Source of the DNA: Ambrosia x helenae
Lineage: Eukaryota > Streptophyta > Magnoliopsida > Asterales > Asteraceae
NCBI GenBank assembly: GCA_030844895.1
Contig: CM061224.1
Coordinates: forward strand, 75,462,567 to 75,526,566
Direction of reading: 5' to 3'
Length of the DNA stretch: 64,000 nucleotides
Shown here: piece by piece, positions 44,690 to 56,228 of the stretch
How the letters are laid out: each line of letters begins with the position of its first letter
Numbering within the stretch: position 1 is the first letter of the stretch
Notes under the pieces: model-generated
What the model was told of the DNA's origin: nothing
Seen by the model: only the letters and a program-made list of their open reading frames with translations
The model's database searches: none
Position numbers and translations under genes: made by a program

Positions 44690-45730
44690 TAATACGTCAA
44701 TATATAACTAGGCCTACATTTGCTACAATCTCTAATGATCCAATGTAGCGAGGGATAAGCTATCCTTGCTTATCAATCCTAATAAGGCCTTTCCAAGACG
44801 AGACATCCAACATAACTCTATCTCCGACTTGAAATTCTAAAGACTTTCGCCTATCGTCTGAATAACTCTTCTGTCCATCATTTGTCGCTTTCCATCTATA
44901 CTTCGTCTGAGAGATCTTGTCCATAGTCTCTTGGACTCTTACTTAACTAACTGAGCGTTTATCACCCACCTCTGCCCAACAAGGTGGTGAATGTGACGTT
45001 CTGCCATCCAATACTTCAAATAGTGTGACGTTAATACTGGAGTGATACCATTATCGTAGATGAACTCAACTAATTAGAAGACGAGTATCCCAACTTCCTT
45101 CAAAATCAATCGCGTAAACTCGTAACAACTTCTCAAACATTTGTATGCAGTCCATTCACTTTGATCATCCATCCAGAATGATATGTGATTCTCATATCCA
45201 TTCGTATTCCTAAGGCTTTGTGTAGCAATCTCCAAAAACTTTGGTACAAATCGGCCATCCTGATTAGTAGAAATTGATATCGGAACACTATGCCTAGATA
45301 CAACTTCCCTTAAGTGGATATGAGTCAGCTTCTCAATGTGATAGTCTCCTATGATCTATAAGAAATGTGCGAACTTAGTCAATTGGTCGACAATCACCCA
45401 GAAGGCCTCATAACCGCTTAATGTCCAGGGCAATTTCAAAACCAAATCCATCGCGACACATTCCTATTTCCATTGAGGGATTTCCAATTGCTGAAGTAAT
45501 CCTAAAGACTTCTTGCTGAACGGCCTTAACCTTCACTCAGGTTAAACATCTTCCAATATAGGCCACTATCTCACCTTCCATGTTAGGCCACCAATAATGC
45601 TCCTTCAAATCCTTATACTTCTATCAAATCAGAGTGTATCCAACACCTCAATTCATGGGCCTCAACCATCACCAATTCACACATACCACTCCTATATGGT
45701 CTCCAAACACGATCCATAAAGTACACCACT
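44690..45730 (-). pseudogene. Gypsy-3 integrase remnant
   Basis: On the minus strand broken frames read as the C-terminal part of a Ty3/Gypsy integrase: DRRKSLEFQVGDRVMLDVSS (about 44870-44810), KISQTKYRWKATNDGQKSYS upstream, and core pieces such as IDQLTKFAHFL and LREVVSRHSVPISIS (about 45400-45280). Stops and shifts are frequent. It lies downstream of RNase H as expected for Gypsy order. Confidence 0.65.
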
Positions 45731-45880
45731 TTGTCAATTTTCAAACTCTAATCTCTTATCATCTTGCACAAGGATTCGTTCTCTAGATTCTCTTCCTTCA
45801 AAGCTTCTTGTTGTTCTTTCCTAATTTGAGCTATAAGGCTCCTATGGATTGTTAAACCTAATGCACGAACACGAATTAGT

Positions 45881-46510
45881 TTAACCTCTATTCTTTCCAC
45901 TTATAGCATTGATCACAACGTCTGCTTTTCCAGGATGATAACGAATCTCACGATCATAATCCTTGAGTAACTCAATACCAACTTCGCTGTCCCATAATAA
46001 TCTCTTCTTGATCAAGATATATTGAAGACTTCTATGATCCGTAAAGATCGTACATTTAGTACCGTAAAATAGAGTCCCCAAATCTCGAGCGCAAAAATCA
46101 CAGCTTCTAACTCCAGGTCGTGTGTTGTGTAATTCACTTCCTGAACTTTTAGTTGTCTTGACGCATAAGCTTGCATCATCACGCAACCTAAGCCTTGAAG
46201 TGAAACATCACAGTACACCGTATTACTATGGTTTCCATCGGGAAAGATAGTGTTGGCGCACTACACAACTTTTGCTTTAAAACTGAAAGACTTCCTCTTG
46301 CTTTCCAGTTCATTCATACATGTGCTCTCTTTGGGTTAGTAGCGTCAAAGGTTGCGCTATCTTGGATAAATTACCAATAAATCGGCGATAATATCCTACA
46401 AAACCCAATAATTGACGCATCTCTATGTGAGATTTAGGCAAATTCTATTCCTTGTTTTCTTCTATCTTCGCTGGGTCCACTTGAATGTCTTTCTCATTAA
46501 TGACATGACC
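45881..46510 (-). pseudogene. pol: Gypsy-3 RT thumb and RNase H remnant
   Basis: Minus-strand pieces in order: VINEKDIQVDPAKIEE (about 46510-46450), MRQLLGFVGYYRRFIGNLSK (about 46420-46360), YCDVSLQGLGCVMMQAYASRQ (46215 down), EVNYTTHDLELEAVIFALE, TIFTDHRSLQYI and LLKDYDREIRYHPGKADVV (ending near 45890). These are typical of the Ty3/Gypsy RT connection and RNase H. One frameshift joins the two RNase H frames. Confidence 0.85.
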
Positions 46511-46518
46511 AGCGGAAT

Positions 46519-46938
46519 GAACTTATCACATCCATAGATCTCAATTCAAAACTTCGTGAATAACTTCTCACATCCATAAATCTCACTTCGAAAACTTCGT
46601 GAATAACTTCTCACATCCATAAATCTCACTTTGAAAACTTCGTGAATAACTTCTCACATCCATAAATCTCACTTCGAAAACTTTGTGAATAACTTCTCAC
46701 ATCCATAAATCTCACTTCGAAACTTCATGAATAACTTCTCACATCCATAAATCTCACTTCGAAAACTTCGTGAATAACTTCTCACATCCATAAATCTCAC
46801 TTCGAAAACTTCGTGAATAACTTCTCACATCCATAAATCTCACTTCAAAAACTTCGTGAATAACTTCTCACATCCATAAATCTCACTTCGAGAACTTCAT
46901 GAATAACTTCTCACATCCATAAATCTCACTTCGAAAAC
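46519..46938. repeat. 43-bp tandem repeat inside the RT region, about 10 units
   Basis: The unit begins TTCGTGAATAACTTCTCACA and ends CACTTCGAAAAC; nine near-identical units follow one diverged unit at 46519-46562. On the minus strand a unit can read KLFTKFSK, which resembles the conserved KLYAKFSKCEFW block of Gypsy RT. So the array seems to have grown from that coding block. The unit length is not a multiple of three, so it destroys the frame. Confidence 0.92.
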
Positions 46939-47280
46939 TTCGCGGACACCGCAATTAACTTCTTGCTTCCAATAACTTCCAGAATAAGTTTCAAGTGTTG
47001 TTCATGATCCTTTCTAATTCGTAAATGAATAAGTATAACGTCGATGAATACTATAACGAACTTGTTTTAATATGGTTTACGAACCCTATTCATAAGATCA
47101 TAAACATTGCCGGTGCGTTCGCTAAACTAAACAGAATAACTAGAAACTCACATCGGTCGCATCGCGTCCAAAACGCGGTCTTCAAAATATCCTCCTTCTA
47201 CAATCTTCAACTAATGATAACAAGATCTAAGGTCGATCTTTGAATAAAAGCTCGATCTTCATAACTGATCAAATAAATCA

Positions 47281-47873
47281 TCAATTCTTAGGATATGGGC
47301 ATCGATTTTCTAATAGTGAGTTTATCCAACTCTTTATAATCAATACGCATCCTAATTGTTCCGTTCTTCTTCTTGACGAACAATACTCGTGCTCATTATT
47401 CGATCCTTGGGAAGCATAACTTGACCTAATAAAACTCTTTTTCAAGAATTCTTGAAACTGATTCGAAAGCTCTTGCATTTCTGAAGGTGCTAATCGATAA
47501 AGGAACTTAACGACTGGTGCGACACCGAACACAAGATCTATTCGAACTTCCACTATCTTGAAGGCGACATTCCAGGCAAATCTTCTGGATAAACTTCAAG
47601 ATATTCTCTAACTACAGGAACTTCCTCAAGTTTCTTTTCCTCAGCCTTGGCGTTAACAACACAGGCCATAACTACTGAGTACTCTTTCCTCAGGAACTTT
47701 TGCGCCTTCATTACTTCAACCGTCTTTAATGACTTTTTCTCTAAGTCACCGCGCACGACCAAAATCTCATTGTCCGCCACTGGAGTACGGACCAATTCCT
47801 CATGACATACTACTTCCGCTTGATTCTTAGACAACGAATCCATTCCTTTACGATAGTATGTCGAAGGCCACAT
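47281..47873 (-). pseudogene. pol: Gypsy-3 protease-RT linker and RT start
   Basis: Minus-strand 47873 to 47553 contains GMDSLSKNQAEVVCHEELV and EEVPVVREYLEVYPEDLPG, the linker before RT. After a frameshift, 47553 to 47281 contains EVRIDLVFGVAPVVKFLYRL and APSEMQELSNQFQEFLKKSF, the RT N-terminus. The catalytic palm motif is not readable in the following sequence. Confidence 0.85.
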
Positions 47874-49268
47874 TTACTAACGTAGAGAAGCATAAAACTC
47901 ACTCAAAAGATACAACTAGTTATTCCTACATGAAACTCGGAAGCTCAACAAACGAGAACATCAAGATCCTAGAATGGTTTGATAAAACCGGAATCCCTAT
48001 GATACGAACAGGGGAGAGTCGATAATTACGTCCACAAATAAATAAAAATAATAATCAGCAAATAAAAAAATAGTCTTTGTGCCTTATGCCTATACCCTTA
48101 CGATGGATCTTCTTAGGACCTTCACGTGCCTGTAAGCTCGCAATAACATGACGTCAATGTTATCGAAAATTTACCTCACAAGATCACCCTATTAACATCC
48201 ATCACGAGTTATATCATAAGCACTCATAAATTCACACCATCACACATATATAAATACACACATATCTATATATATATATATTAGGTATGTAACGTTAATC
48301 GTGCGTGCCATCCTTGATGTCATTTCTGATTACATTCCAGCATGCGCAGTATCATCTTCACGACAAGCTGTCTCTATGCAACGTTTTGAATCGAACTCAT
48401 TACCAATGACGTAAGCTCATCCTGACTCATGGGGATGCGAAACCACCGATGCTTCAATCAATCAATTATGCATTCGTGCCATCAACTTGTCCAATTACTC
48501 GACACGAGTGCACGTCCTTTCCACGTCCAAGCTAACGTCGACATCCGTCTGTGATTCGCACTAATTCTCAAGGCATACATATATATTTTACATATACTTA
48601 CACATAGCATATAATCAAATAAATTGTTCCTCGTAACTATGGAACAGTGACTCAGTTAAATTTTATGTGAAATGCACTCTAATATGCATAGTGATAACTC
48701 ACTGGTCGCTCGTAAGATATGCCTAGCCATCACTAGCTATTATATCTTTCTATGTACCATTGTAGTAAATACTCACTATTCACATAGGAATATGTTTCTT
48801 ATGTCGTATAAATCTAAGCTGAGCTAATGCAATTCCATAGACTAAAATCCTTTCACTTATTTGGCAATGGTTGGATTTTCATTTCCTAGGCGTTCGTACT
48901 AAATATTGTGCCTTAGAAACCTTGGTCCCTTAGCCAAAACTAAACTCTGGTTAAAGCCTAGATGCCCCTAACGACACCCAATTCGCTAAAACCTATGGCT
49001 CTAATACTATCGGTAAAAGTCCAAAGTAACTCATATCGTACCTTGTTCGGTTTGCCTGTCCAGCAGTATTGGACTGCGATCAGGCTCACGGTTTTGCATT
49101 GGACTCATCTCGGAAGAAGCGATCAACACACGTACGACAGAGAACGTATCCCACCCATTATAAAGAAGTGTTTGTTACCCTTCTCAACCGATGTGGGATC
49201 TTTCAATCCACTCCCGTTAGGGAACTCAGCATTCACGAAGGAACAACTGACACACCGATCCGAGACCA
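47874..49268 (-). mobile_element. Gypsy-3 5' internal region, gag not found
   Basis: No gag domain or zinc knuckle could be found, so gag is deleted or decayed. Frames at 48962-49276 overlap the leader and are not genes. The leader near 49180-49270 contains CCGATGTGGGATCTTTCAATCC, a phrase I recognise from plant LTR element leaders. Confidence 0.55.
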
Positions 49269-49282
49269 CGCTCTGATACCAA
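49269..49282 (-). other. Primer-binding site of Gypsy-3
   Basis: The minus strand reads TTGGTATCAGAGCG three bases after the 5' LTR end. Confidence 0.85.
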
Positions 49283-51592
49283 GTCTGTCACACCCCAAAT
49301 TTCCTTCAATAATCGTGAACTCTAAACATCTTTACTATGCAGCGGAATATACTCCTAAGACTCTTTGAACTTCGAACGCCAATTCTAATCCATTTGTATC
49401 ACCATTCTCAAGGTATTGCGTATTCCAACCATGCCATTGCCAAAAATCTAAACCTGAAAGACATACTAAAAGATGTCAACATAAAGTTGGTGAGTTCATG
49501 GTTTTATGTTTATTTTTCGTAAAACCCATTTGAGTGAACCACTACAGATAGATTCTTAAGACTATTCAAGAAAGCTTAAAATAATTTACACATATGGTTA
49601 TATGGGAATCATCTTATAAAATAAATCTTCCATTTATCTTTTGACTCGACGCATTAAACCGCTACTTACCCTCCCGTAAGTAAAATAAAAACGATTTATA
49701 TTCCTGCCTACCAAGTTACCATATTATCCAAGACTCTTAACAACTTTCTTACTAGTTTTAAAACACTTTTTACCACTTTACTTAATTAAAACGCATAGTG
49801 GTTTAGTTTAGCGTGTATGATAGAGCACTACTGGAAGTGAATCAAGTAGACTAGCTAGTTCTAGCATGTATGATGTACCTAAGGCGCTTAATCAAGCCAC
49901 AACAATTAGCCTCTCAAGATTCAACCCCAATTTAGTGAGGAAACAACATTTTAAAGGTTATGTTTTACCTTATCAATAAAATTAACCGGCGGTAAGGGTC
50001 GTCAACCCGATAGATCTACCACATAAACTAAGGCTCTTAGAGTTAATGATTAAGACGTGCGGAGAAGTGTCCGTCCGTAGACGACCTACGTGACCAATAC
50101 AAAGTATCTATACAGTGTGCACTACCTAAGGTCATCAAGTATTCAACAATTCTAGTCCTACCCTACATACATGTTAATCCCTTGACAAATAAAACGTTCA
50201 AAAACATTTAAAAAGAAAAAGGGACGTGAAACTCACACAATAACTCTAACAATTAACTCAAACTTTGTTACACTATATAATAAACAAGTTTTCATAAAAC
50301 AAGTATGCCTTTCCCCCAAAAACAGTTATAAAACAGTAAAAAGTGGGGTCATGAACTCACCTCAATATCGTTGCTTAGCTGGTTATCCAACTCGATCTTT
50401 TAACTACTTCCTTGTGTCCTAATTATCAATAAAGACACCTTAAAGTCTAGCACAAAAGTCTAGCCTATTATCCAACTATCTAGACTCGTATGTACGAATC
50501 CAAGTCTAGAAAGTGTTGTACCTCAACGAACCAATTGCGACTTAACTTAATTTATATGTTAACATACAATATAGTATCCAAGTTATGTGCTTGTTACCAT
50601 TCGTATATAACCTACGTTGGACTGGTGCTACGAAACGTATAGCTCATCTTGAGTCGTAACTCACCTTGTAAATCGGATAAATATAACTATTTGTACCTTC
50701 ATTTCTAGGAATATATATATATATATATATATATACCTTGCAAAATATGATTCTTGAATCCGTATGACAAATATTATTTAGTTATGAAAATCCTTAGAAA
50801 GCTCGTTATACAAGATGTTTGACAAAACTATATATATATATATATATATGTATATAATTATGAAATTTTCAAAATGTTATTCGTAACTGATATACACTTA
50901 TTATAATTACCTTTATCAAAATGTCGTGATATTTTGTATAAAATATATTTGTCTACGCTTGAATAGTTATAAAAACGCCAATTAATATTGCGCACGTTGT
51001 GCTTTAGATTTTATAAAATTTCGGCAGAGTTTCCTCTGTTTTTATAGAATCCAGACGACACAATTCGTCTACAATTTACCCAAAATCAATTTACATCCTC
51101 AAAACATTCAATATATTTATCCGCATTTCCAAATGGACGAGTCTTCATACCTTTCAACACTTTTCATAAATAATAATGAAACCATTACTTATAATAATAA
51201 TAATAATATGCAGACCAACAATCGCCAACCACCAAGACTTTTAACCAAAACCGAGCCTAAAACCATCCATATCCATGACTTATCGACCCTTATCAACACC
51301 CGAAACCACCGTCACTGCTGTCTCCTTGAACCACAACCAACCGAACTCGACATGCAAGCCACAACCAGTCCGAACTACCATAATCTGAACCGTATCAGAC
51401 CAGTACCAGACCTTGTCTGGTCTGTCCGTTTCCGCACCATGACCGAACACCACTGCCGCATCACTTTTTGCTCCGGCAACCACTACAATCACAACCATAC
51501 TCTTAACTGGCCCCAAACACCACCTAATCACTACCTGAATCGGACCAAACATCACCCACCAGATCCATGGCCGGACCAAACCACACCTGAAT

Positions 51593-52110
51593 TGTAGATA
51601 CACGAAAGTGCGACTAGTGCTATTGAATTGCGGATTCTAAAATGTATTGCTGATTACGGTTGGTCGAAGGTGGATATCGTATGGTCGAAGGTAGAATTGA
51701 TTGGTCGAAGGAGGCTCTGGGAGGTCGAATGAAGATCTGTTTGTGTATATGTCTTGGTTCACCCACTATGAATGATCGAACCTGCACATTCGACCAAGTT
51801 AATTGGGCGAATGTGCAGGTCTATATAAGGCTGAATCATTTTTTGAATGTTAACTTTTGGTCATTTTGTTTCCCTCTCAGAGTGTGTTTCTCCCTAGGGT
51901 TTTTTTCAAGTCTGTAACTGATTTATATCATTGTAAACAAGCTTTTAAAGTGTTAATGATTATGATTATGAATGAAATGAATGTGATTATGATGATTTGT
52001 GTGTTTTGTTAGTTTTATTATCATTTCGTGATCAATTTAGGGATTTCGCACCTAAATTGAACTTGTTTGATCATATTCTTTGTTTGAATAGTAAATCCTA
52101 TACGCATACA
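51593..52110 (+). repeat. Copia 5' LTR, 518 bp
   Basis: TGTAGATACACG ... ATACGCATACA. It contains four GGTCGAA motifs (51662, 51683, 51703, 51723), a 15-bp-arm palindrome (51781-51819) and a TATA box (51822-51828). Confidence 0.92.
51781..51828 (+). promoter_or_regulatory. U3 palindrome and TATA box
   Basis: CCTGCACATTCGACC (51781-51795) pairs with GGGCGAATGTGCAGG (51805-51819) with one mismatch and a 9-nt loop. TATATAA follows at 51822-51828. In the other LTR one arm carries a change (CCTACACATT). Confidence 0.7.
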
Positions 52111-52113
52111 AAG

Positions 52114-52126
52114 TGGTATCAGAGCC
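52114..52126 (+). other. Primer-binding site of the Copia element
   Basis: TGGTATCAGAGCC three bases after the 5' LTR; tRNA-iMet type. Confidence 0.9.
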
Positions 52127-52399
52127 ATAAGGATCAAACAACCACGGATTGATAATAATTCAGTTGATTTGGACCCAATTTTGATCAAAACTTTTCTGCT
52201 TTCATTGAACATTTGAATTTGGTGATAATTGATTGATTTGAACTTGTTTTCATGGATAAAATTCAAAATTCTCTTTGTTAAACTTGTTCCAAATCCAATC
52301 CGAAACAAAACCTGCATAAGATCATCAAATTTCATCAACATTTGAAAATTTTGGATCAAAACAACTGATTTTCAAAGTATAACCGTTTTTCAAAATGAA

Positions 52400-52690
52400 A
52401 GGGTCGAACCTAGGGAGATTTGGTCAAGAGTGGAGTTTTTAGGTCGAACCAGGGAGTTTTTGGTCGAACGTGGAGTGTTATTTGGTCGAACCTAGAAATT
52501 TTTAGTGTGTTGTTGTTCATTCGACCATTAGTTGTACATTCGACCAATCGGGTGGTCGAAAGTGGATTAACTTGGTCGAAAGTGAAACGAGTTTGTTATT
52601 TTCTACATTCGAACCTTGACAAACGGTCGAATCTGGATTAAATTTTACATTCGACCACACGACACTTGAAAAGGGTCGAACGTAGAAACT
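52400..52690 (+). repeat. GGTCGAA / TTCGACC motif cluster in leader
   Basis: At least ten GGTCGAA-type words and several inverted CATTCGACC words lie within 290 bp just before gag. The same word is clustered in the LTR and at 57535-57720 and 58180-58370. Confidence 0.8.
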
Positions 52691-52739
52691 GTTGTTAAAT
52701 TTTTCTAATCGTTTCGTGTTTTGTAATTTTCAGAACGAT

Positions 52740-53574
52740 ATGTGGAACTTTCCTACAACACCAAGACCTAATACAACACCACAACAGCAATACATTTTAG
52801 AATCCGCAATTCAATAGCACTAGTCGCACTTTCGTGTATCTAGTGCTATTGAAGGATCCAGCTCCTGAGAGTCTTAGAAGAAGGTGTGTGAATGATCAAT
52901 ATCCTATCACTACATATGCTAAGTCAAACGCCAAGACAAACTTTGAGGAATACCGTGCGTGTTTTAAGTGCGAGGAGAGAGGGCATTTACTTGCTCACTG
53001 CCCGTATGTTAGGCACAAAAGGCACGAGGTTGAAGTAAAGCAGAAATACCAGAGTCCAATCGATAATCATTGTTATCCACAAAGACGATTTGTTCCTCAA
53101 CCAGCACCGTTTTATAACCAAAGCAGATATTTTCAAAAGAGGGAAAATCGTCAGATGACATATGACCGTCGTAACCGGATAGCCATGGAAAAACTCCTTA
53201 AGAAACTTGTGGTGAACGCAACTGTTGACAAGCAAAAGGTACTTGTAAAACCTGCAGTCAAACCAACAGTTGGACCTGTCTCTGTTAAATCAGAGAAGGT
53301 AACCAAGAAAGTTTCCTTTAAAGACGAAGTAAAGAAACAGGTTGAGACCCCAAAATCTCAGATCCGGATCATGAAACGTTTGAAACAGTATTGGTCACCA
53401 AAGGGTTCTTAAGGTGTTTCATCTTCACAAGATAATGAGAAAGCTGAAATTCAAAATGATTTAATTGATCAGAAAAAGATCAATTCAAACCAATCTGTTT
53501 GTGAGAAAGAATCTTTGAAACTCAATGTTCAAAGACCCAAGACCAAGCATGCTTGGGTCCCCCGAAAAATCTAA
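52740..53574 (+). pseudogene. gag: Copia gag, centre deleted
   Basis: Begins ATGTGGAACTTTCC (MWNFPTTPRPNTTPQQQ), preceded by a splice-acceptor-like TTTTGTAATTTTCAG (52720-52734). After about 17 codons it runs into an inverted copy of the LTR start (52787-52841), and then into the gag C-terminus from about 52853. The main gag domain is missing. The C-terminus holds a CCHC zinc knuckle CFKCEERGHLLAHC (about 52962-53003) and a basic region. A TAA at 53410-53412 interrupts it before the conserved end KHAWVPRKI (stop 53572-53574). Confidence 0.8.
52787..52853 (-). repeat. Snap-back copy of the LTR 5' end in gag
   Basis: 52787-52841 is the reverse complement of about 55 bp of the LTR start. The stem TTCAATAGCACTAG (52810-52823) and CTAGTGCTATTGAA (52840-52853) is perfect around a 16-nt loop. 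Confidence 0.9.
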
Positions 53575-53590
53575 TCCTTTTACTTGATAT

Positions 53591-54164
53591 GTGCAGGGAG
53601 CTTCAGCTGGCCCTGTGAGCAGTCTTTGGATTGTTGACAGTGGAGCTTCTAGTCACATGACAGGGGACTTATCGCTACTGTTTGACATCAGAAATATCAA
53701 TGGCGGATACGTATCGTTTGCCAGGAATAAAGGAGGATACATTACTATGGAAGGTAGTGTGAGTAATGGATCGTGAGTTTTGAGAAAATTTATACGTGAA
53801 GCAAATTGATTATAATCTGCTCAGTGTCAGTCAGATCTGTGATAAGCAGTTTTCGGTATTCTTTGATGACAAATCTTGCTACATACTCAAGCCAGGATTC
53901 ATACTTCCAAAAGAGTGGGTTATGCTAAAAGCACCGAGAGTGAACAATCTGTACATTCTCGACAATCTGAGTAGTTCGCACCAAAAGTTGAAGAAGGATT
54001 CTTTGTTGGATATGCAACCCCGCTCAAATGGGTATTCAACAAAAGAACTCGTTAAGTCGAGGAGTGGGCTAACGTTGAAGTTCAGGGGTATACTCAGAAT
54101 GTACAGGGTAGCGGTCCAGACTGGATGTTTGATTACAAAGATTTCTTTGAATCATTCAATCTAG
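53591..54164 (+). pseudogene. pol: Copia protease and truncated integrase start
   Basis: LWIVDSGASSHMTGD (about 53626-53670) is the aspartic protease active-site region. A stop and frameshift near 53777 lead to YNLLSVSQICDKQFSVFFDD and CYILKPGFILP, the usual segment before integrase. At about 53980 the sequence jumps to FVGYATPLKWVFNKR in another frame, which normally follows the integrase core. So the HHCC and DDE parts of integrase are deleted. Confidence 0.8.
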
Positions 54165-56228
54165 ATAGCTTGGTTGAAGAGGCTGTATTACGATTATATT
54201 ACGAGTGTGAAAACGCAGTGACATCACCGTTGGTGCGCCCGATCACCGTAAACCCCCAAACAGCTTCTAATGATACCAATGTTCCTGCAGCTGAAGAAGA
54301 GGTATTTCAGGAAGCTTCCACAACTCTTAATTCATCGGAATCTGAAGATGACGATGATGTTACAAGTGAAGCTGTTCCAGATATTGCTACAGAGACACCT
54401 ATAGTGAACCCAAATCCAAATGGTGCTTCATCATCAAACTTGGGTAATGATCTGGATTTGACAGAGACTTTGACTACTCAGACGGGAGTGCAAGTACCTG
54501 ATTATCCGGAATCTCGGATACATCAGATTCACCCGCTTGAGTAGGTTATTGGTGATCCTGGTAGCAGTGTGATGATGAGAGGTCAACTGAGGAATGCAAA
54601 CTCACAAGAAAACCTTGGCGCTCTTGCTTTATATGCCAAAATTCAAAAATCAGGTTTTCAGAATGACTAGTCGTTTGCTTGTTATGTTTCGCAGGTCGAG
54701 CCACGGACATACAAGGATGCTCTTTTGGATGACGCTTGGGTAGAAGCTATGCAAGAGGAGTTATTACAGTTTCAGAAACTTGGAGTGTGGACACTGACAG
54801 ATTTACCTCCAGGACGGAAAAAGATAAGGAACTAAATGGGTGTTTAAATGTAAGAAGGATGACAGAGGAGTGATTGTTAGGAACAAAGCTCGATTGGTCG
54901 TACAAGGCTTTCATCAAGTGGAAGGAATCGATTATAACGAGATTTATGCACCGGTTGCACGCTTAGAAGCTATTCGCATGTTTCTGGCGTTTGCATCTTA
55001 CAAGAAATTCAAGGTGTATCAAATGGACGTTAATAACGCGTTTCTTTATGGTGTGGTCAAGGAGGAAGTTTACGTTGGTCAACCACCAGGCTTTGAAGAT
55101 CCTATTCACCGGGATAAGGTCTACGTTCTAAACAAAGCTTTCTATGGGTTGCACCAGTCTCCAAGACAATGGTATGAGGAGCTGAGCACGTATCTTCTAT
55201 CCAAAGGATTTAAACGTGGTTTGGAAGATTGCACACTGTTAACAAAACGAACAGGAGATGACTTGCTTCTAGTTAAAATTTATGTTGATGACATTATTTT
55301 TGGTTCTACTAATGAACTTTTGTGCAGAGAATTTGAACGTGTGATGCAGGAAATGTTCGAAATGAGTGCGATGGGAGAGATGCAGTTTTTCATAGGCTTG
55401 CAGGTGGATCAAAGACCAACGGGGATCTTTATTCACTAGACCAAATATGTTTCTGAAGTCTTGAGCCGATTCCAGATGGATGATTCAAAGCCGATGGATA
55501 CCCCGATACAACCTAATCACGGGATTGGTGTTGACGCTAAGGGGGAGCTGACTGATCCGTTTACATACAGAGCAATCGTCGGATCTCTGATGTACCTTAC
55601 CGCATCCAGACCAGACATAATGTTCGCAACATGTCTTTGTGCATGTTATCAATCGAAGCCGAAACAGAGTCATCTTGCAGCTGTCAAACGTATCCTTAGA
55701 TATCTGAAGGGTTGTCCGTCGAGAGGACTTTGGTACCCTAATGATGATAATTTCGACCTAATTGCTTTTAGTGATGCAGATCGGGGAGGCTGTGACAAAG
55801 ACAGCAAATCCACAACGGCTGGATGCCAGTTTATGGGGAGCAGGCTCGTGACCTGGCAATGCAAGAAACAAACTGCAGTCGCCTTATCCACCTGTGAAGC
55901 AGAATACGTCTCAGCATCAAGATGCTGCTCACAAGTTCTCTGGATACAACAACAGATGGTGGACTACGGTTTGCATTTTCTTAAAACCCCTATTTACTGT
56001 GATAATGAGGCCGCAATTGCATTAACAAAAGATTTAGTCAATCACTCGAAAGCTAAACATATCCGGATCAAATATCACTTTATCCGTGATTGTTATGCAA
56101 AAGAGTTGATAGATATGGTCAAAATCCACACTGACTATCAACGTGCAGATCTTTTTACCAACGCTTTTGATAAATCAAGATTTGAATATCTTTTAAAAGC
56201 TAATGGTATAAAAGAAAAACAAGACTAA
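54125..56228 (+). pseudogene. pol: Copia reverse transcriptase and RNase H
   Basis: Copies element RNA into DNA. The acidic linker (54125-54544, SESEDDDDVTSEA) ends HPLE plus TAG. After RTYKDALLDDAWVEAMQEEL a frameshift precedes WVFKCKKDDRG (about 54836). RT motifs: RLVVQGFHQVEGIDY, DVNNAFLYG, GLHQSPRQWY and catalytic YVDDIIFGST (about 55281). An in-frame TAG at 55437-55439 sits where IFIHQTKY is expected. RNase H follows: TASRPDIMFATCL, SDADRGGCDKDSKST, TAVALSTCEAEYVSAS and HIRIKYHFIRD, ending at 56228. RT and RNase H would be full length without the two ambers and one frameshift. Confidence 0.9.

Noticed and set aside
46519..46938. CRISPR-like array
   Set aside because: Units are contiguous 43-bp repeats without unique spacers, inside a plant retrotransposon.
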